Positions 52,983 through 61,626 of a stretch of DNA of 64,000 nucleotides are shown here, piece by piece. Under the pieces are notes generated by a model, which saw nothing but the letters and a program-made list of their open reading frames with translations, was not told the origin of the DNA and ran no database searches. Both the position numbers and the translations under genes were made by a program. Position 1 is the first letter of the stretch. The number at the start of each line of letters is the position of its first letter. This DNA is from Microcoleus sp. bin38.metabat.b11b12b14.051 (GTDB lineage: Bacteria; Cyanobacteriota; Cyanobacteriia; Cyanobacteriales; Microcoleaceae), in NCBI RefSeq assembly GCF_013299165.1, contig NZ_JAAFKD010000015.1:105122-169121 (forward strand). The letters run 5' to 3'.

Positions 52983-53158
52983 GGCCACACGCAATCAATA
53001 CTTGTAAAATAAAAATAATGTAACATTAAGTTAATTTGAGCCAATGAATTCAACAATTATTGTGTAGTATTTTTACCCAAGGGTATCAAAATGCAAAAAA
53101 CCCGCTCATCAAGATTTTAAAGTTGTTTTTAATTTGTATTTTTTTCAGGAGTTAACCA

Positions 53159-54457
53159 GTGTCAGTAGAAACCGCAACCCCAATCGGAACCATTCTCGTG
53201 GTGGATGATAACCCTACCAATATTCAGGTTTTATTTGATATATTGAGCGAGATCGGATACCGAGTGGCGATCGCCAAAAGTGGCGAAGCTGCCCTCCAAC
53301 GACTCCAATCTTACCATCCCGATCTGATTCTCCTGGATGTGATGATGCCGGGAATTGATGGGTTTGAAACCTGTGAGCGACTCAAAGCCAATGCTGCTAC
53401 CTCCAATATTCCCGTAATTTTTATGACAGCCCTGTCAGATTCGACAGATAAAGTGAAAGGGTTAAGCGTGGGTGCCGTCGATTACATTACCAAGCCCATC
53501 CAGCAGGAAGAAGCCCTGGCAAGGATTCGCGTTCACATGAAACTGCGCGATGCCCAAAAGAAAGTTGAACAACGCACGATCGAACTTTCAAGAGCGCTAA
53601 ACGATCTCAAAAAGGCCCAAGTGCATCTGGTACAAAGCGAAAAAATGTCATCCCTGGGCCAATTAGTGGCTGGTGTAGCCCACGAAATCAACAATCCCGT
53701 CAATTTCATCTCTGCCAACATCCAACCCGCCAAAGAACACATTCAAGATTTGATGACTTTTCTGGAGTTGTACCGAGAATGCTATCCCCAGCCCCATCCC
53801 AAAATTCAAGCTTGGATGGAGGATGTGGATGTGGATTATCTGCAAGAAGATTTGCCCAAGCTGCTCAATTCTATGCAATTAGGGAGCGATCGCATCTGCC
53901 AACTCGTCCTTTCTCTCCGCAATTTCTCCCGGCTGGATGAAGCGCAAGTCAAACCTGTCGATATTCACGAAGGTATCGACAGCACCTTACTAATTTTGCA
54001 GCATCGCCTCAAAGCCAGCCCGGATCGTCGCACCATTCAAGTCATCAAAGACTATGGACAGTTGCCAATGGTAGAATGCTACCCCAGTCAACTCAATCAA
54101 GTATTTATGAATTTGCTCAGCAATGCGATTGATGCGTTGGAAGAGGGCATCAGGACAATACCCAAATTACCTAATCCCACGATTGCGATCCACACCTTCA
54201 GTGCAGATACTAACTGGGTGACGATCGCAATTTCCGATAACGGCACTGGCATTTGTGATGAAGTGCGATCGCAACTTTTCGATCCCTTTTTCACCACCAA
54301 ATCGGTTGGGAAAGGCACCGGATTGGGACTGTCTATCAGCCATCAAATCGTTACTGAAAGACATCGTGGCAAGATTGATTGTTATTCTCAACCGGGCCGT
54401 GGCAGCGAGTTTGTGGTGCAGATTCCCGTCGAGCAAAGAATCCCTCAAGTTGCTTAG
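53159..54457 (+). CDS. Response-regulator/histidine kinase fusion (REC-HisKA-HATPase)
   Basis: A 432-residue cytoplasmic protein. It has an N-terminal receiver (TILVVDDNPTNIQVL; Asp near 60 in LILLDVMMPGIDG; YITKPI), a short coiled coil (QRTIELSRALNDLKKAQ), a phosphoacceptor segment with GVAHEINNPVNFI (His near 175), and HATPase with LMNLLSNAIDAL, SDNGTGIC and GTGLGLSIS. The GTG start at 53159 is fixed by CAGGAG ten bases upstream. Likely the next relay partner of the two hybrid kinases: its receiver can accept phosphate from them. Its kinase core is close to that at 22460-24526. Confidence 0.92.
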   Translation: MSVETATPIGTILVVDDNPTNIQVLFDILSEIGYRVAIAKSGEAALQRLQSYHPDLILLDVMMPGIDGFETCERLKANAATSNIPVIFMTALSDSTDKVKGLSVGAVDYITKPIQQEEALARIRVHMKLRDAQKKVEQRTIELSRALNDLKKAQVHLVQSEKMSSLGQLVAGVAHEINNPVNFISANIQPAKEHIQDLMTFLELYRECYPQPHPKIQAWMEDVDVDYLQEDLPKLLNSMQLGSDRICQLVLSLRNFSRLDEAQVKPVDIHEGIDSTLLILQHRLKASPDRRTIQVIKDYGQLPMVECYPSQLNQVFMNLLSNAIDALEEGIRTIPKLPNPTIAIHTFSADTNWVTIAISDNGTGICDEVRSQLFDPFFTTKSVGKGTGLGLSISHQIVTERHRGKIDCYSQPGRGSEFVVQIPVEQRIPQVA

Positions 54458-55153
54458 GGGAATCTTGATACTGAGGGCATGGAAATTGCGATCGGTTGAA
54501 AGTAATTCGGCTGAGATTGAAACTTCATAAAAAAACTCGGTAAGTGGGAAACGAGCGTGGCTTGATCCCGCTCGTGGGAAACGACACGGGTGGTTTTAAC
54601 CACCGTGAATCTTTCCATCACCGCGCAAGGGAATTGCTTGGCTCTTGTGTACTTTTGTAATGTACTCTCAATGGGACAATTACCATTTCAAGCTTCACAA
54701 TCCGCGATCGCATAATGGTTGCCTTTGTTGGGCATCCCTTGCGGGGTAATGTTCGCTTGTCGGTCAATGTTATGAGGGCTTTTTCCGGCTAGCAGCACTG
54801 ACGAGAGTGACTTTAAGACTGTTTAACCACGCTTCGATAGAGCGGAAAACTAGCGTCGCATTCTCCGGTATCGTGACCCAAATAACGTAGACCTCAAAAG
54901 TCTTAGGCCCGTCAGAATAGCTTACTCGATTACTCTTGCAAGCGAGCGTGTCTTTAGACCTGAGTTCCTGACTATACCTTTTGCCTCATTCCTTTTAACC
55001 AAATTTTGGGACGGGCGAGACGCCCATCCCACAACCCCAAAAAATTGTGGGATGGGCGTCTCGCCCGTCGCGATTACGTTCCCATAAGTTTGAAATCCGA
55101 ACAAAGCGTTAATCCAATCGTATTGGGTTGTGTGCGATCTATCGCCCGACATT
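54458..55153. other. 696 bp with hairpins, no recognised gene
   Basis: Two small hairpins, ACGAGCG/CGCTCGT (54551-54575) and CACGGGTGGTT/AACCACCGTG (54585-54607), follow the kinase gene. Each is preceded by GTGGGAAACGA, suggesting a structured RNA or terminator. The middle is unusually free of HIP1-type sites. A minus-strand frame at roughly 54780-54975 lacks a start codon. A long palindrome is at 55011-55068. Confidence 0.5.
55011..55068. repeat. 24 bp perfect inverted repeat, 10 nt loop
   Basis: ACGGGCGAGACGCCCATCCC with ACAA (55011-55034) pairs perfectly with 55045-55068. This GGGCGTCTCGCCCGT-type palindrome is a widespread interspersed element in cyanobacterial genomes. It lies downstream of the TetR-type gene on the minus strand and could terminate its transcript. 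Confidence 0.92.
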
Positions 55154-55915
55154 CTAGACAAATTGTTTCCCACAGTCCTTACAGCGATAGCACTGTTTTC
55201 CCCTACGATACCCATTTTTCGATAGCTGCGCCGATCGACAATGGGGGCATATCATTACTTTCATTACATCTTTGAACTGAGCATCCCCAACATATGGCTC
55301 TAAATACGACACCAGCAAGGGTTCAATCTCGTCCATTAACCGCTGGCGGTGTTGCAGATTGGGCGTCCGCAGTGCTGCCAGCATTACCGCATTGCTGCTG
55401 TGGACGCACACCTCTGCCAACAGACTGCACTGCCCTTGACTCAAGGCCAAATTCCGCTGCTGCAATAGGCTTGCCATGAAGTTAATCGCTTCCTGAGTCA
55501 TGCTTTCATCGATCGACTGGAAAATTTGGCGTGTCGTGTAAAATTGCACAAAAACCACGCGCGACACGGGGTGTTCAAATAAGTCTGCCGCCGCAGAGGC
55601 GATCGCGTGAATCATTTCGCCCAGCGGTAACTGGACAATTTCCGGCGTATTTGTCTGCTCCCAAAAACGCTTGACGCGATCGATATGCCGCAACTCCATC
55701 GCCTTAAAAATGGCGGCCTTATCGGGAAAGAATTGATACAGAGAGCCGATCGCTGTTCCTGCTTTTGCCGCAATCAGATGCGTCGTGGCCGCTGCATAGC
55801 CGATTTCGTCAAATACTGCTGCCGCTGCGTCCAGAATTTTGTCAACCCGCTCTTTCCCTCGCTGCTGTTTGGGCTGACGGCGCAGATTTCTTGACGAATG
55901 TGAATGTTCTGTCAT
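55154..55915 (-). CDS. TetR-family regulator fused to an IS1-type zinc ribbon
   Basis: A 253-residue protein. Residues about 20-70 are a TetR helix-turn-helix (RVDKILDAAAAVFDEIGY, TTHLIAAKAGTAIGSLYQFF). Residues about 75-218 form the helical ligand-binding domain. The last ~33 residues, MICPHCRSAQLSKNG, YRCKDCGKQFV, are a C4 zinc ribbon of the kind that begins IS1-family InsA proteins in cyanobacteria, followed directly by a stop. An IS end has evidently replaced the native C-terminus. It is divergent from the Rieske gene with 52 bp between starts, so it probably represses that gene; the ligand is unknown. Confidence 0.85.
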   Translation of the reverse strand: MTEHSHSSRNLRRQPKQQRGKERVDKILDAAAAVFDEIGYAAATTHLIAAKAGTAIGSLYQFFPDKAAIFKAMELRHIDRVKRFWEQTNTPEIVQLPLGEMIHAIASAAADLFEHPVSRVVFVQFYTTRQIFQSIDESMTQEAINFMASLLQQRNLALSQGQCSLLAEVCVHSSNAVMLAALRTPNLQHRQRLMDEIEPLLVSYLEPYVGDAQFKDVMKVMICPHCRSAQLSKNGYRRGKQCYRCKDCGKQFV

Positions 55916-55967
55916 ATTCTAGAAACACGACGGATATTTCACAATTTTACCTAATGCGGAGAACCTT

Positions 55968-56960
55968 ATGCAGTCTATGCTTCCCGGTGCGCCCTGGTTG
56001 TTAGCGCACAAATCGATGCTGACAGTGAATCAACCCCGAAAAATGTCTTTGTACGGTACCGACTACGTGATGTGGCTAGACGCGGCTGGAGACATCCACG
56101 CCTTGCCAAATGCCTGCCCGCACATGGGCGCGATGCTGTCAGAAGGATGGTGCGAAACTCAGGGCGATCGCACAAGTGCGGTTGTTTGTCCGTTTCATGC
56201 CCTGAAGTTTGATGCCGCAGGCTGCACCGTTTTACCAGGATCGAACAAGAAAACACTGCCTCAACTGAAACCATTAGACCTGATAATTCAGGGAGATTTC
56301 ATCTGGTCTTATGGGGGATACGAGCCGAAAATTCCCATCCCGACGATATTGAATGAGTTTGCGGCTGAATTTGAGTTTATTGGCTACACAGCGGATGTCA
56401 GCGTCAAAACCAAGCTGTTGCCTATGCTGCTCAATATGCACGATTACAATCACCAAAACGGCACCCACCGACCGATGTTTGAGATTGAAGAAGTGCAGTT
56501 TCAAAAGTTTGTCGATGACGGGCATCATTCTCACGCGCACTACGAAATGCCGCGCAAAAAGCCAGGTTTGCAAGACATTCTGAAAAATCCGGCACTATTG
56601 GCATTGCCACAAACACTCTCAGCGCATTTGGAAAACTTCTTTCCTTCGCTGGTGGTATTGCACAGTCAAATAGCGATAGGAAAAGCCAAGCAATGTCATA
56701 TTTTTGTGCCAGAATCTGAAACCCATACGCGCACCTATGTATTGATGTTTGGTGAAGCGAAGCATCCAGTCTTTAGCTTGCTGAAGCAAAATTTTCTCAA
56801 TCTTGCTAAAGTTATTGTCGAGCAAGATGCAGATATTCTGGGCAAGATTTATGCGGATACGCCACAGAAAATTAAACTCGACAACGAAGTGGGGATGGAC
56901 TGGGTGCGGCGTAATTTTGTCAGCTTTCCGAATGTCGTTGAACCCAACCTTTCTAAGTAA
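55968..56960 (+). CDS. Rieske-type ring-hydroxylating oxygenase
   Basis: A 330-residue oxygenase with an N-terminal Rieske [2Fe-2S] domain, CPHMGAM (about 50) and CPFHALKF (about 77), as Cys-x-His pairs. The catalytic domain has MHDYNHQNGTH (about 160), whose histidines fit the mononuclear iron site. The short length and the motif spacing resemble Rieske monooxygenases acting on pigments or aromatic acids; the substrate is not identifiable. No reductase or ferredoxin gene adjoins. Transcription diverges from the TetR gene, its likely regulator. ATG 55968 is used; ATG 55977 is also possible. Confidence 0.87.
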   Translation: MQSMLPGAPWLLAHKSMLTVNQPRKMSLYGTDYVMWLDAAGDIHALPNACPHMGAMLSEGWCETQGDRTSAVVCPFHALKFDAAGCTVLPGSNKKTLPQLKPLDLIIQGDFIWSYGGYEPKIPIPTILNEFAAEFEFIGYTADVSVKTKLLPMLLNMHDYNHQNGTHRPMFEIEEVQFQKFVDDGHHSHAHYEMPRKKPGLQDILKNPALLALPQTLSAHLENFFPSLVVLHSQIAIGKAKQCHIFVPESETHTRTYVLMFGEAKHPVFSLLKQNFLNLAKVIVEQDADILGKIYADTPQKIKLDNEVGMDWVRRNFVSFPNVVEPNLSK

Positions 56961-57642
56961 ATTTCGGCGACTGTTTCACCAGATATTGATATTCACTCAT
57001 TTTTTTTACACTGCGATCGCACGGGCGAAGCTCGCGATTGCTTGCGAAGTTTGCACTAGACATACAAAACTGATACCATTTTTTTAAACTTTTGCAACAG
57101 TATTTGTAGGGTGTATCGCTCAATAAATCCCTAAATTTAATCCAATACGGTTTACTTAAGACTGTCCTTCGAGAGGAACGTTAGCGAAGCGATCCGAAGG
57201 AAAGCAATCTCCGTATCTATTTTTCATAGGGTTTTACCCCCAGGGCAGTCGATCGTGAACCGTATTGAAATTTAATCGATTTTTTCAAGCGAGTGACGCA
57301 CCTTACACATCGAGTTAAGCAAACAAGCCACAAAATTATTGTCTAGCACAACTTTTTATAAATGGTATGAGATGCAGCCAATAGCCATTGAGCGCGTTCT
57401 CAAGGCGTAAATATTAAATTATCAGGCAATTCCAACAGCCTAACAATGTGCCCTTTCACCTCAATTCAATTATCAAAATGGGTGAAATAGCGATTATTCC
57501 CAATACGGTTCAATTAAGGTTTTTTTGCCATTGAGAGCGATCGTTTTATCGTTTTGGCGATCGCGTTACCTTAAACCCAGCCTATCGAAATACACAAATA
57601 CTGTGATCGGCTACTGTATCCGAGGGCTAGCCATCTGTCGAA
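56961..57642. other. 682 bp without a gene, containing a MITE
   Basis: Contains a 125 bp MITE-like element (57143-57267). A fragment of the TAGGGTGyrTCrsY repeat seen at 6-8.8 kb occurs near 57106, with its partner AGCGAGTGACGCACCTTA near 57288-57305 on the other side of the MITE. A lone CCAATACGGTTCAATTAAGG near 57501 resembles one MITE end. No ORF is credible. Confidence 0.55.
57143..57267. mobile_element. MITE-like element, 125 bp, with 10 bp target duplication
   Basis: The left end CAATACGGTTTACTTAAGAC and the complement of the right end, CAATACGGTTCACGATCGAC, match at most positions over ~25 bp. It is flanked by AAATTTAATC at 57133-57142 and 57268-57277, a 10 bp target duplication as made by IS4-type transposases. 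Non-coding. Confidence 0.85.
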
Positions 57643-60108
57643 TCAAGCTGCCCTGTCCTGTGCATACAAATACTGCTGAAACCCAGTAAATACTTCAATT
57701 ATATGCCGAATGCTCCCTAGTTCTTGCTGAGCATCGCCAACAGTATGATACTTTAATTCCAGTAGTGGAGATAATTTCGAGCGATCGAGTTCTCCGACAC
57801 CTTCTTTGATATATTGATCCAGCACAAAGTCGATAAATTCTTGCTGTTTTCCGAAATAACGCGAGAAAATCAATGCCTTGTGAGCGATAACTCGCTCTCG
57901 ACGGCTAACGGGTTTAGCAGCATAGGCAATATAGCTTAGCACGTCATAAAGGTCGCTGTTTTCAGCGTCGATCAGGCGACTAATTTGGGTAAGTTGTTCG
58001 TTACCGTAACCTTTGTCTGCAAGTCCGTCCAGCAAAGCTTTGCGAGTGTCGGGGCGGCTCCAGATTGCTCTTAATTCGTCTTCATTTTTAAATAGTTCTG
58101 GGATTTCCCCAAACAGGCGCTCGATAAACTCTGCGGCTGATATAGGCTTGCCGTCTGGACTCCAGAAAGTAGTCGCCATTGTGTGCTGTATGGTGCGCTC
58201 TTTACCGTCTGCAAGTTGAATTTTGACTTTTTGAGGGCGGGTTGGTTCCCTCACCCCAAAATTGTCTATTTCTCCGTCATCTCGGTTTGAACGGGGGCGT
58301 GTTTCTCTGGCGATAATCGGTGTCGGGGTTTCCGGTTCGCCATCCCATTCGGGGTCATTAAAATGCTGATAGGCTTCTACGAAATCGTAAATCGTGAAAT
58401 AGTCTTTTCCTTCAAAAAGCCGCGTACCGCGACCGATAATCTGTTTGAATTCAATCATAGAATTGATGGGTCGCATTAACACGATATTGCGAACGTTCCG
58501 CGCATCAACTCCAGTTGATAGTTTTTGGGAGGTGGTGAGAATGGTGGGGATGTTTTTCTCGTTGTCCTGAAAAGTGCTCAAGTGCTGTTCGCCAAGTTTG
58601 CCATCATCAGCGGTGACGCGAACGCAGTAATTTGGAGCGGTGCTAATTTTCATCTGGTTTATCAAGTCTCGAACTGCGAGCGCGTGGTCTTGGCTGGCAC
58701 AAAAAACCAGGGTTTTCTGATTTTGGTCGATGCTTTCCATCAACAGCCTGACGCGATATTTTTCTCGTTCTTCAATCTCGATGATGCGGTTAAAATCGGC
58801 TTCGGTGTAACGTCTGTTTTCTTCTGCTTGCCCTTCTATTAAAATATCGTCCGATGTATAGGTATATTCATCAAGTGTGGTTTCAAATTGCTTGACTTTG
58901 AAGGGGGTGAGAAATCCATCGTTGATGCCGTCTTTGAGGGCGTAGGTGTAAACAGGTTCGCCAAAATAAGCATAGGTGTCGGCGTTATTGTTTCTTCTGG
59001 GGGTGGCGGTGAGTCCTAGCTGTACGGCGGGCGAGAAGTATTCTAGGATGCCGCGCCAGTTGCTTTCGTCATTCGCTCCGCCTCGGTGACATTCATCGAT
59101 AATGATGAAGTCGAAGAAGTCAGGCGGATAGTCGCTGAAGTTGTATTTTACCGAGCTTCGGCTTCGCTCAGCTCTCATCTCTTGTGTTGATTGAGCTTTC
59201 ATCTCTTGTGTTGATTGAGCTTGATTTTCTGTTGATTGAGCTTGATTTTCTGTTGATTGAGCGGAGTCGAAATCAACATTCCCAGTCATGAAGGTTTGAA
59301 AGATGGTAAAAAAGACGCTGCCATTTTTGGGAACTCTGCCTCGTTTGCGGATGCTGTCGGGGTCGATACGGACGAGAGCATCTTCGGGGAAGGCGGAGAA
59401 GGCGTTAAAGGCTTGGTTGGCGAGAATATTCCGATCGGCTAAAAACAAAATTCGAGGGCGGCGGGTGGTTCGATTTCGCTCAGCAACCGTTGGTCGGTGG
59501 CTGAGGTTCCATCGGCTGTGGAATATTTTCCAGGCGAGTTGAAAGGCGACGAAGGTTTTCCCCGTTCCGGTTGCCATTGTTAACAGAATACGATCGCCCC
59601 CGGATGCGATCGCCTCTAAGACTTTGTTGATCGCATTGTGTTGGTAGTATCGCGCCTCCCAAGTGCCGCTTTTATCCTCGAAGGGGATGGCAGAAAATCG
59701 ATCGCGCCACTCGTTGGTTTGGGCAAAAGTAGCATCCCACAGTTCATCGGGGCTGGGATACTGGCTGATGTAGCTTTCTGCCCCAGTGTGCATATCGATT
59801 TGGTAGATGCCGGTGCCGTTGGTGGAGTAGGTGAAACGGGTTTGCAACTTTTCAGCGTATAGCTTCGCCTGTCCCACACCTTCGGTGTCTGGTGAATCCT
59901 GTTTTTTGGCTTCGATGACGGCTAGCTTTTGATTGCGATACACCAGAACGTAATCAGCATACTTCCGCTTTCCTCGTTTCCCATCACCCACTAGGCGACC
60001 GGGGGCGATCGTAACTTCCCGACGGATGTAGCTGTCGGGGACAACTCCCCAGCCTGCGGCTTTGAGGGCGGGGTCAATTAGTTCGGCGCGGGTTTCAGCT
60101 TCGTTCAT
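57643..60108 (-). CDS. hsdR: Type I restriction enzyme R subunit (HsdR, EcoEI-like)
   Basis: An 821-residue motor and nuclease subunit. The N-terminal PD-(D/E)XK nuclease has ADYVLVYRNQKLAVIEAKK (about 51-69). The SF2 helicase has Walker A MATGTGKT (about 180), DECH in FIIIDECHRGG (about 337), LGLTATPRR and motif VI IIGRGTRLFEG (about 562). The C-terminal EcoEI-type region is present. It acts with HsdM and HsdS to translocate and cut unmethylated DNA. Two in-frame insertions of repeat-derived, low-complexity sequence are visible at about residues 198-216 and 278-319. The reading frame is intact, so the enzyme may still work. Confidence 0.93.
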   Translation of the reverse strand: MNEAETRAELIDPALKAAGWGVVPDSYIRREVTIAPGRLVGDGKRGKRKYADYVLVYRNQKLAVIEAKKQDSPDTEGVGQAKLYAEKLQTRFTYSTNGTGIYQIDMHTGAESYISQYPSPDELWDATFAQTNEWRDRFSAIPFEDKSGTWEARYYQHNAINKVLEAIASGGDRILLTMATGTGKTFVAFQLAWKIFHSRWNLSHRPTVAERNRTTRRPRILFLADRNILANQAFNAFSAFPEDALVRIDPDSIRKRGRVPKNGSVFFTIFQTFMTGNVDFDSAQSTENQAQSTENQAQSTQEMKAQSTQEMRAERSRSSVKYNFSDYPPDFFDFIIIDECHRGGANDESNWRGILEYFSPAVQLGLTATPRRNNNADTYAYFGEPVYTYALKDGINDGFLTPFKVKQFETTLDEYTYTSDDILIEGQAEENRRYTEADFNRIIEIEEREKYRVRLLMESIDQNQKTLVFCASQDHALAVRDLINQMKISTAPNYCVRVTADDGKLGEQHLSTFQDNEKNIPTILTTSQKLSTGVDARNVRNIVLMRPINSMIEFKQIIGRGTRLFEGKDYFTIYDFVEAYQHFNDPEWDGEPETPTPIIARETRPRSNRDDGEIDNFGVREPTRPQKVKIQLADGKERTIQHTMATTFWSPDGKPISAAEFIERLFGEIPELFKNEDELRAIWSRPDTRKALLDGLADKGYGNEQLTQISRLIDAENSDLYDVLSYIAYAAKPVSRRERVIAHKALIFSRYFGKQQEFIDFVLDQYIKEGVGELDRSKLSPLLELKYHTVGDAQQELGSIRHIIEVFTGFQQYLYAQDRAA

Positions 60109-60207
60109 GGTTAGGTCATCTCGGTTTGCGTTAAAACACTTTTTTGTTTGTGCTGCAAGGGTTTCAGGTTTTGAGATTCATCTATCTCGGTTTGCTTTAA
60201 AGCACTT

Positions 60208-61626
60208 TTATGCCCAAAAAGGCAGGTAGCGAGCATAACGGGTAGAGGTTGATTCTGATTCATCTGTCTCGATCAAGCCAGCTTCTTTGGTAGCTTTGAT
60301 AATCAGAGAAACGGTTGCTGTTTGTGACTCACTGAGACGAAATCGATCCCGCAGGGTTTGGTTAGACATCCGTTGATTGCTGACATACAGCAGACAGCAA
60401 TGCTGGTAGCAAGCTCGAATTCGGTCTGTTTTGCTCATGTCGGCGAAATCTTGATGAGCAAACAGCACTGCCGTGGTGCGTGTGTCACCTACTCTAAAAT
60501 CTGGTGCGGGTAGTTGAAACACCTCTGCTGCGCTGACAACTTTGTCAATGCCGCTGCCTTTTTCTTCACATATACCGAAACGTCGCATTAGATCGGCGAG
60601 TTGTTCGTTGCGAGAGCGATATTCGTCAATAAATCGCTCTACCTTAATGGGCGGGATGCCAGGATTAGATATCTCTATGCGATCGCTATACATCTCAATC
60701 ATCACTGAAGTACCTGTTGCTAGAAAGTCCTGATGTACCAGCGCATTAGCAATAAGTTCTCTTAAAGCCTGTTCCGGGAACATCTTCACTTCTTCTCGCA
60801 CAACTTCCTCGATAAAGCGATTTTGCGGTGCTGCTGAGTGGACAAAATCCACTAACCCCGCAAAGCCAACGGCATAGCCTCGATTGTCTGTCTTATCGTC
60901 ACGGGTTTGTAGCTTATTCATACCTTCGTAGATGACGACACGGGGTGCTTTACGAGCCAATGCAGGGCAAAAGGCTTCCAGTTTTTTTGCCAAAAGGATG
61001 GCGGCTAGATTGCTAATTGTCCAACACTGTGTTGTGTGTTTGATTAATTCTTGGGTCTGCAATCTTTCTAACACAGCATCGCGGCTAGTCGGATAGGGAA
61101 TTTCTAGCAGTTCAAAGTAGGTTTGAGTATCTAGGAGAGCGATTACATCGTCAGGGCTAGCGTTACATCGGGCGGGTTGAGAAAACCAATCTTGTTGGTC
61201 TTCCGCAAAAATAGTCTTGAGTACATCTGGTGTCATCGGCACTAGCTCCTCTCCCGCTCTCATGAGGTAGGCTCCATCAAAGGCTAATGGTTGCCCGACG
61301 GGACGGGTTGGCACTTTAAAAACTAGCACTCGACCTTTTTGATGTTGTAATTCTGTTACTTCAACCCGAAATCTGAGTTCATTAACTATTTTCGCTTTAA
61401 TACTGTTCAGATGTTCTGCTGTTGACCAAGCTTGGGAACCTACTACTTGGCGAGGTCGCTTATCGGTAACGCCCAAAACGATATAACCACCTCCTTCATT
61501 CGCCAGCGCTACGCAATATTTCAGCAGCTTAGTTGAATCAAACTGTAGTTTGGCTTCTTTAAATTCAAGATTTTCTGTCTCTGTGGGTACAACGAGCCAT
61601 TGTTCAAGGGTTTCAAGGGTAATCAT
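60208..61626 (-). CDS. AlbA_2 domain / ATP-binding protein inside the type I RM locus
   Basis: A 472-residue protein. The N-terminal AlbA_2 (Schlafen-like) domain has ENLEFKEAKLQFDSTKLLKY, NEGGGYIVLGVTD (about 45-56) and AYLMRAGEELVPM. A GHKL-type ATPase-like region follows, with LRELIANALVHQDF (about 288) and EKGSGIDKV (about 365), then a C-terminal winged helix (MSNQTLRDRFRLSESQT). Proteins of this type often accompany type I RM loci; their role is not settled, possibly as a regulator or an additional defence component. It overlaps hsdS by 4 bp (61623-61626) and lies 99 bp upstream of hsdR, so it belongs to the operon. Confidence 0.85.
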   Translation of the reverse strand: MITLETLEQWLVVPTETENLEFKEAKLQFDSTKLLKYCVALANEGGGYIVLGVTDKRPRQVVGSQAWSTAEHLNSIKAKIVNELRFRVEVTELQHQKGRVLVFKVPTRPVGQPLAFDGAYLMRAGEELVPMTPDVLKTIFAEDQQDWFSQPARCNASPDDVIALLDTQTYFELLEIPYPTSRDAVLERLQTQELIKHTTQCWTISNLAAILLAKKLEAFCPALARKAPRVVIYEGMNKLQTRDDKTDNRGYAVGFAGLVDFVHSAAPQNRFIEEVVREEVKMFPEQALRELIANALVHQDFLATGTSVMIEMYSDRIEISNPGIPPIKVERFIDEYRSRNEQLADLMRRFGICEEKGSGIDKVVSAAEVFQLPAPDFRVGDTRTTAVLFAHQDFADMSKTDRIRACYQHCCLLYVSNQRMSNQTLRDRFRLSESQTATVSLIIKATKEAGLIETDESESTSTRYARYLPFWA

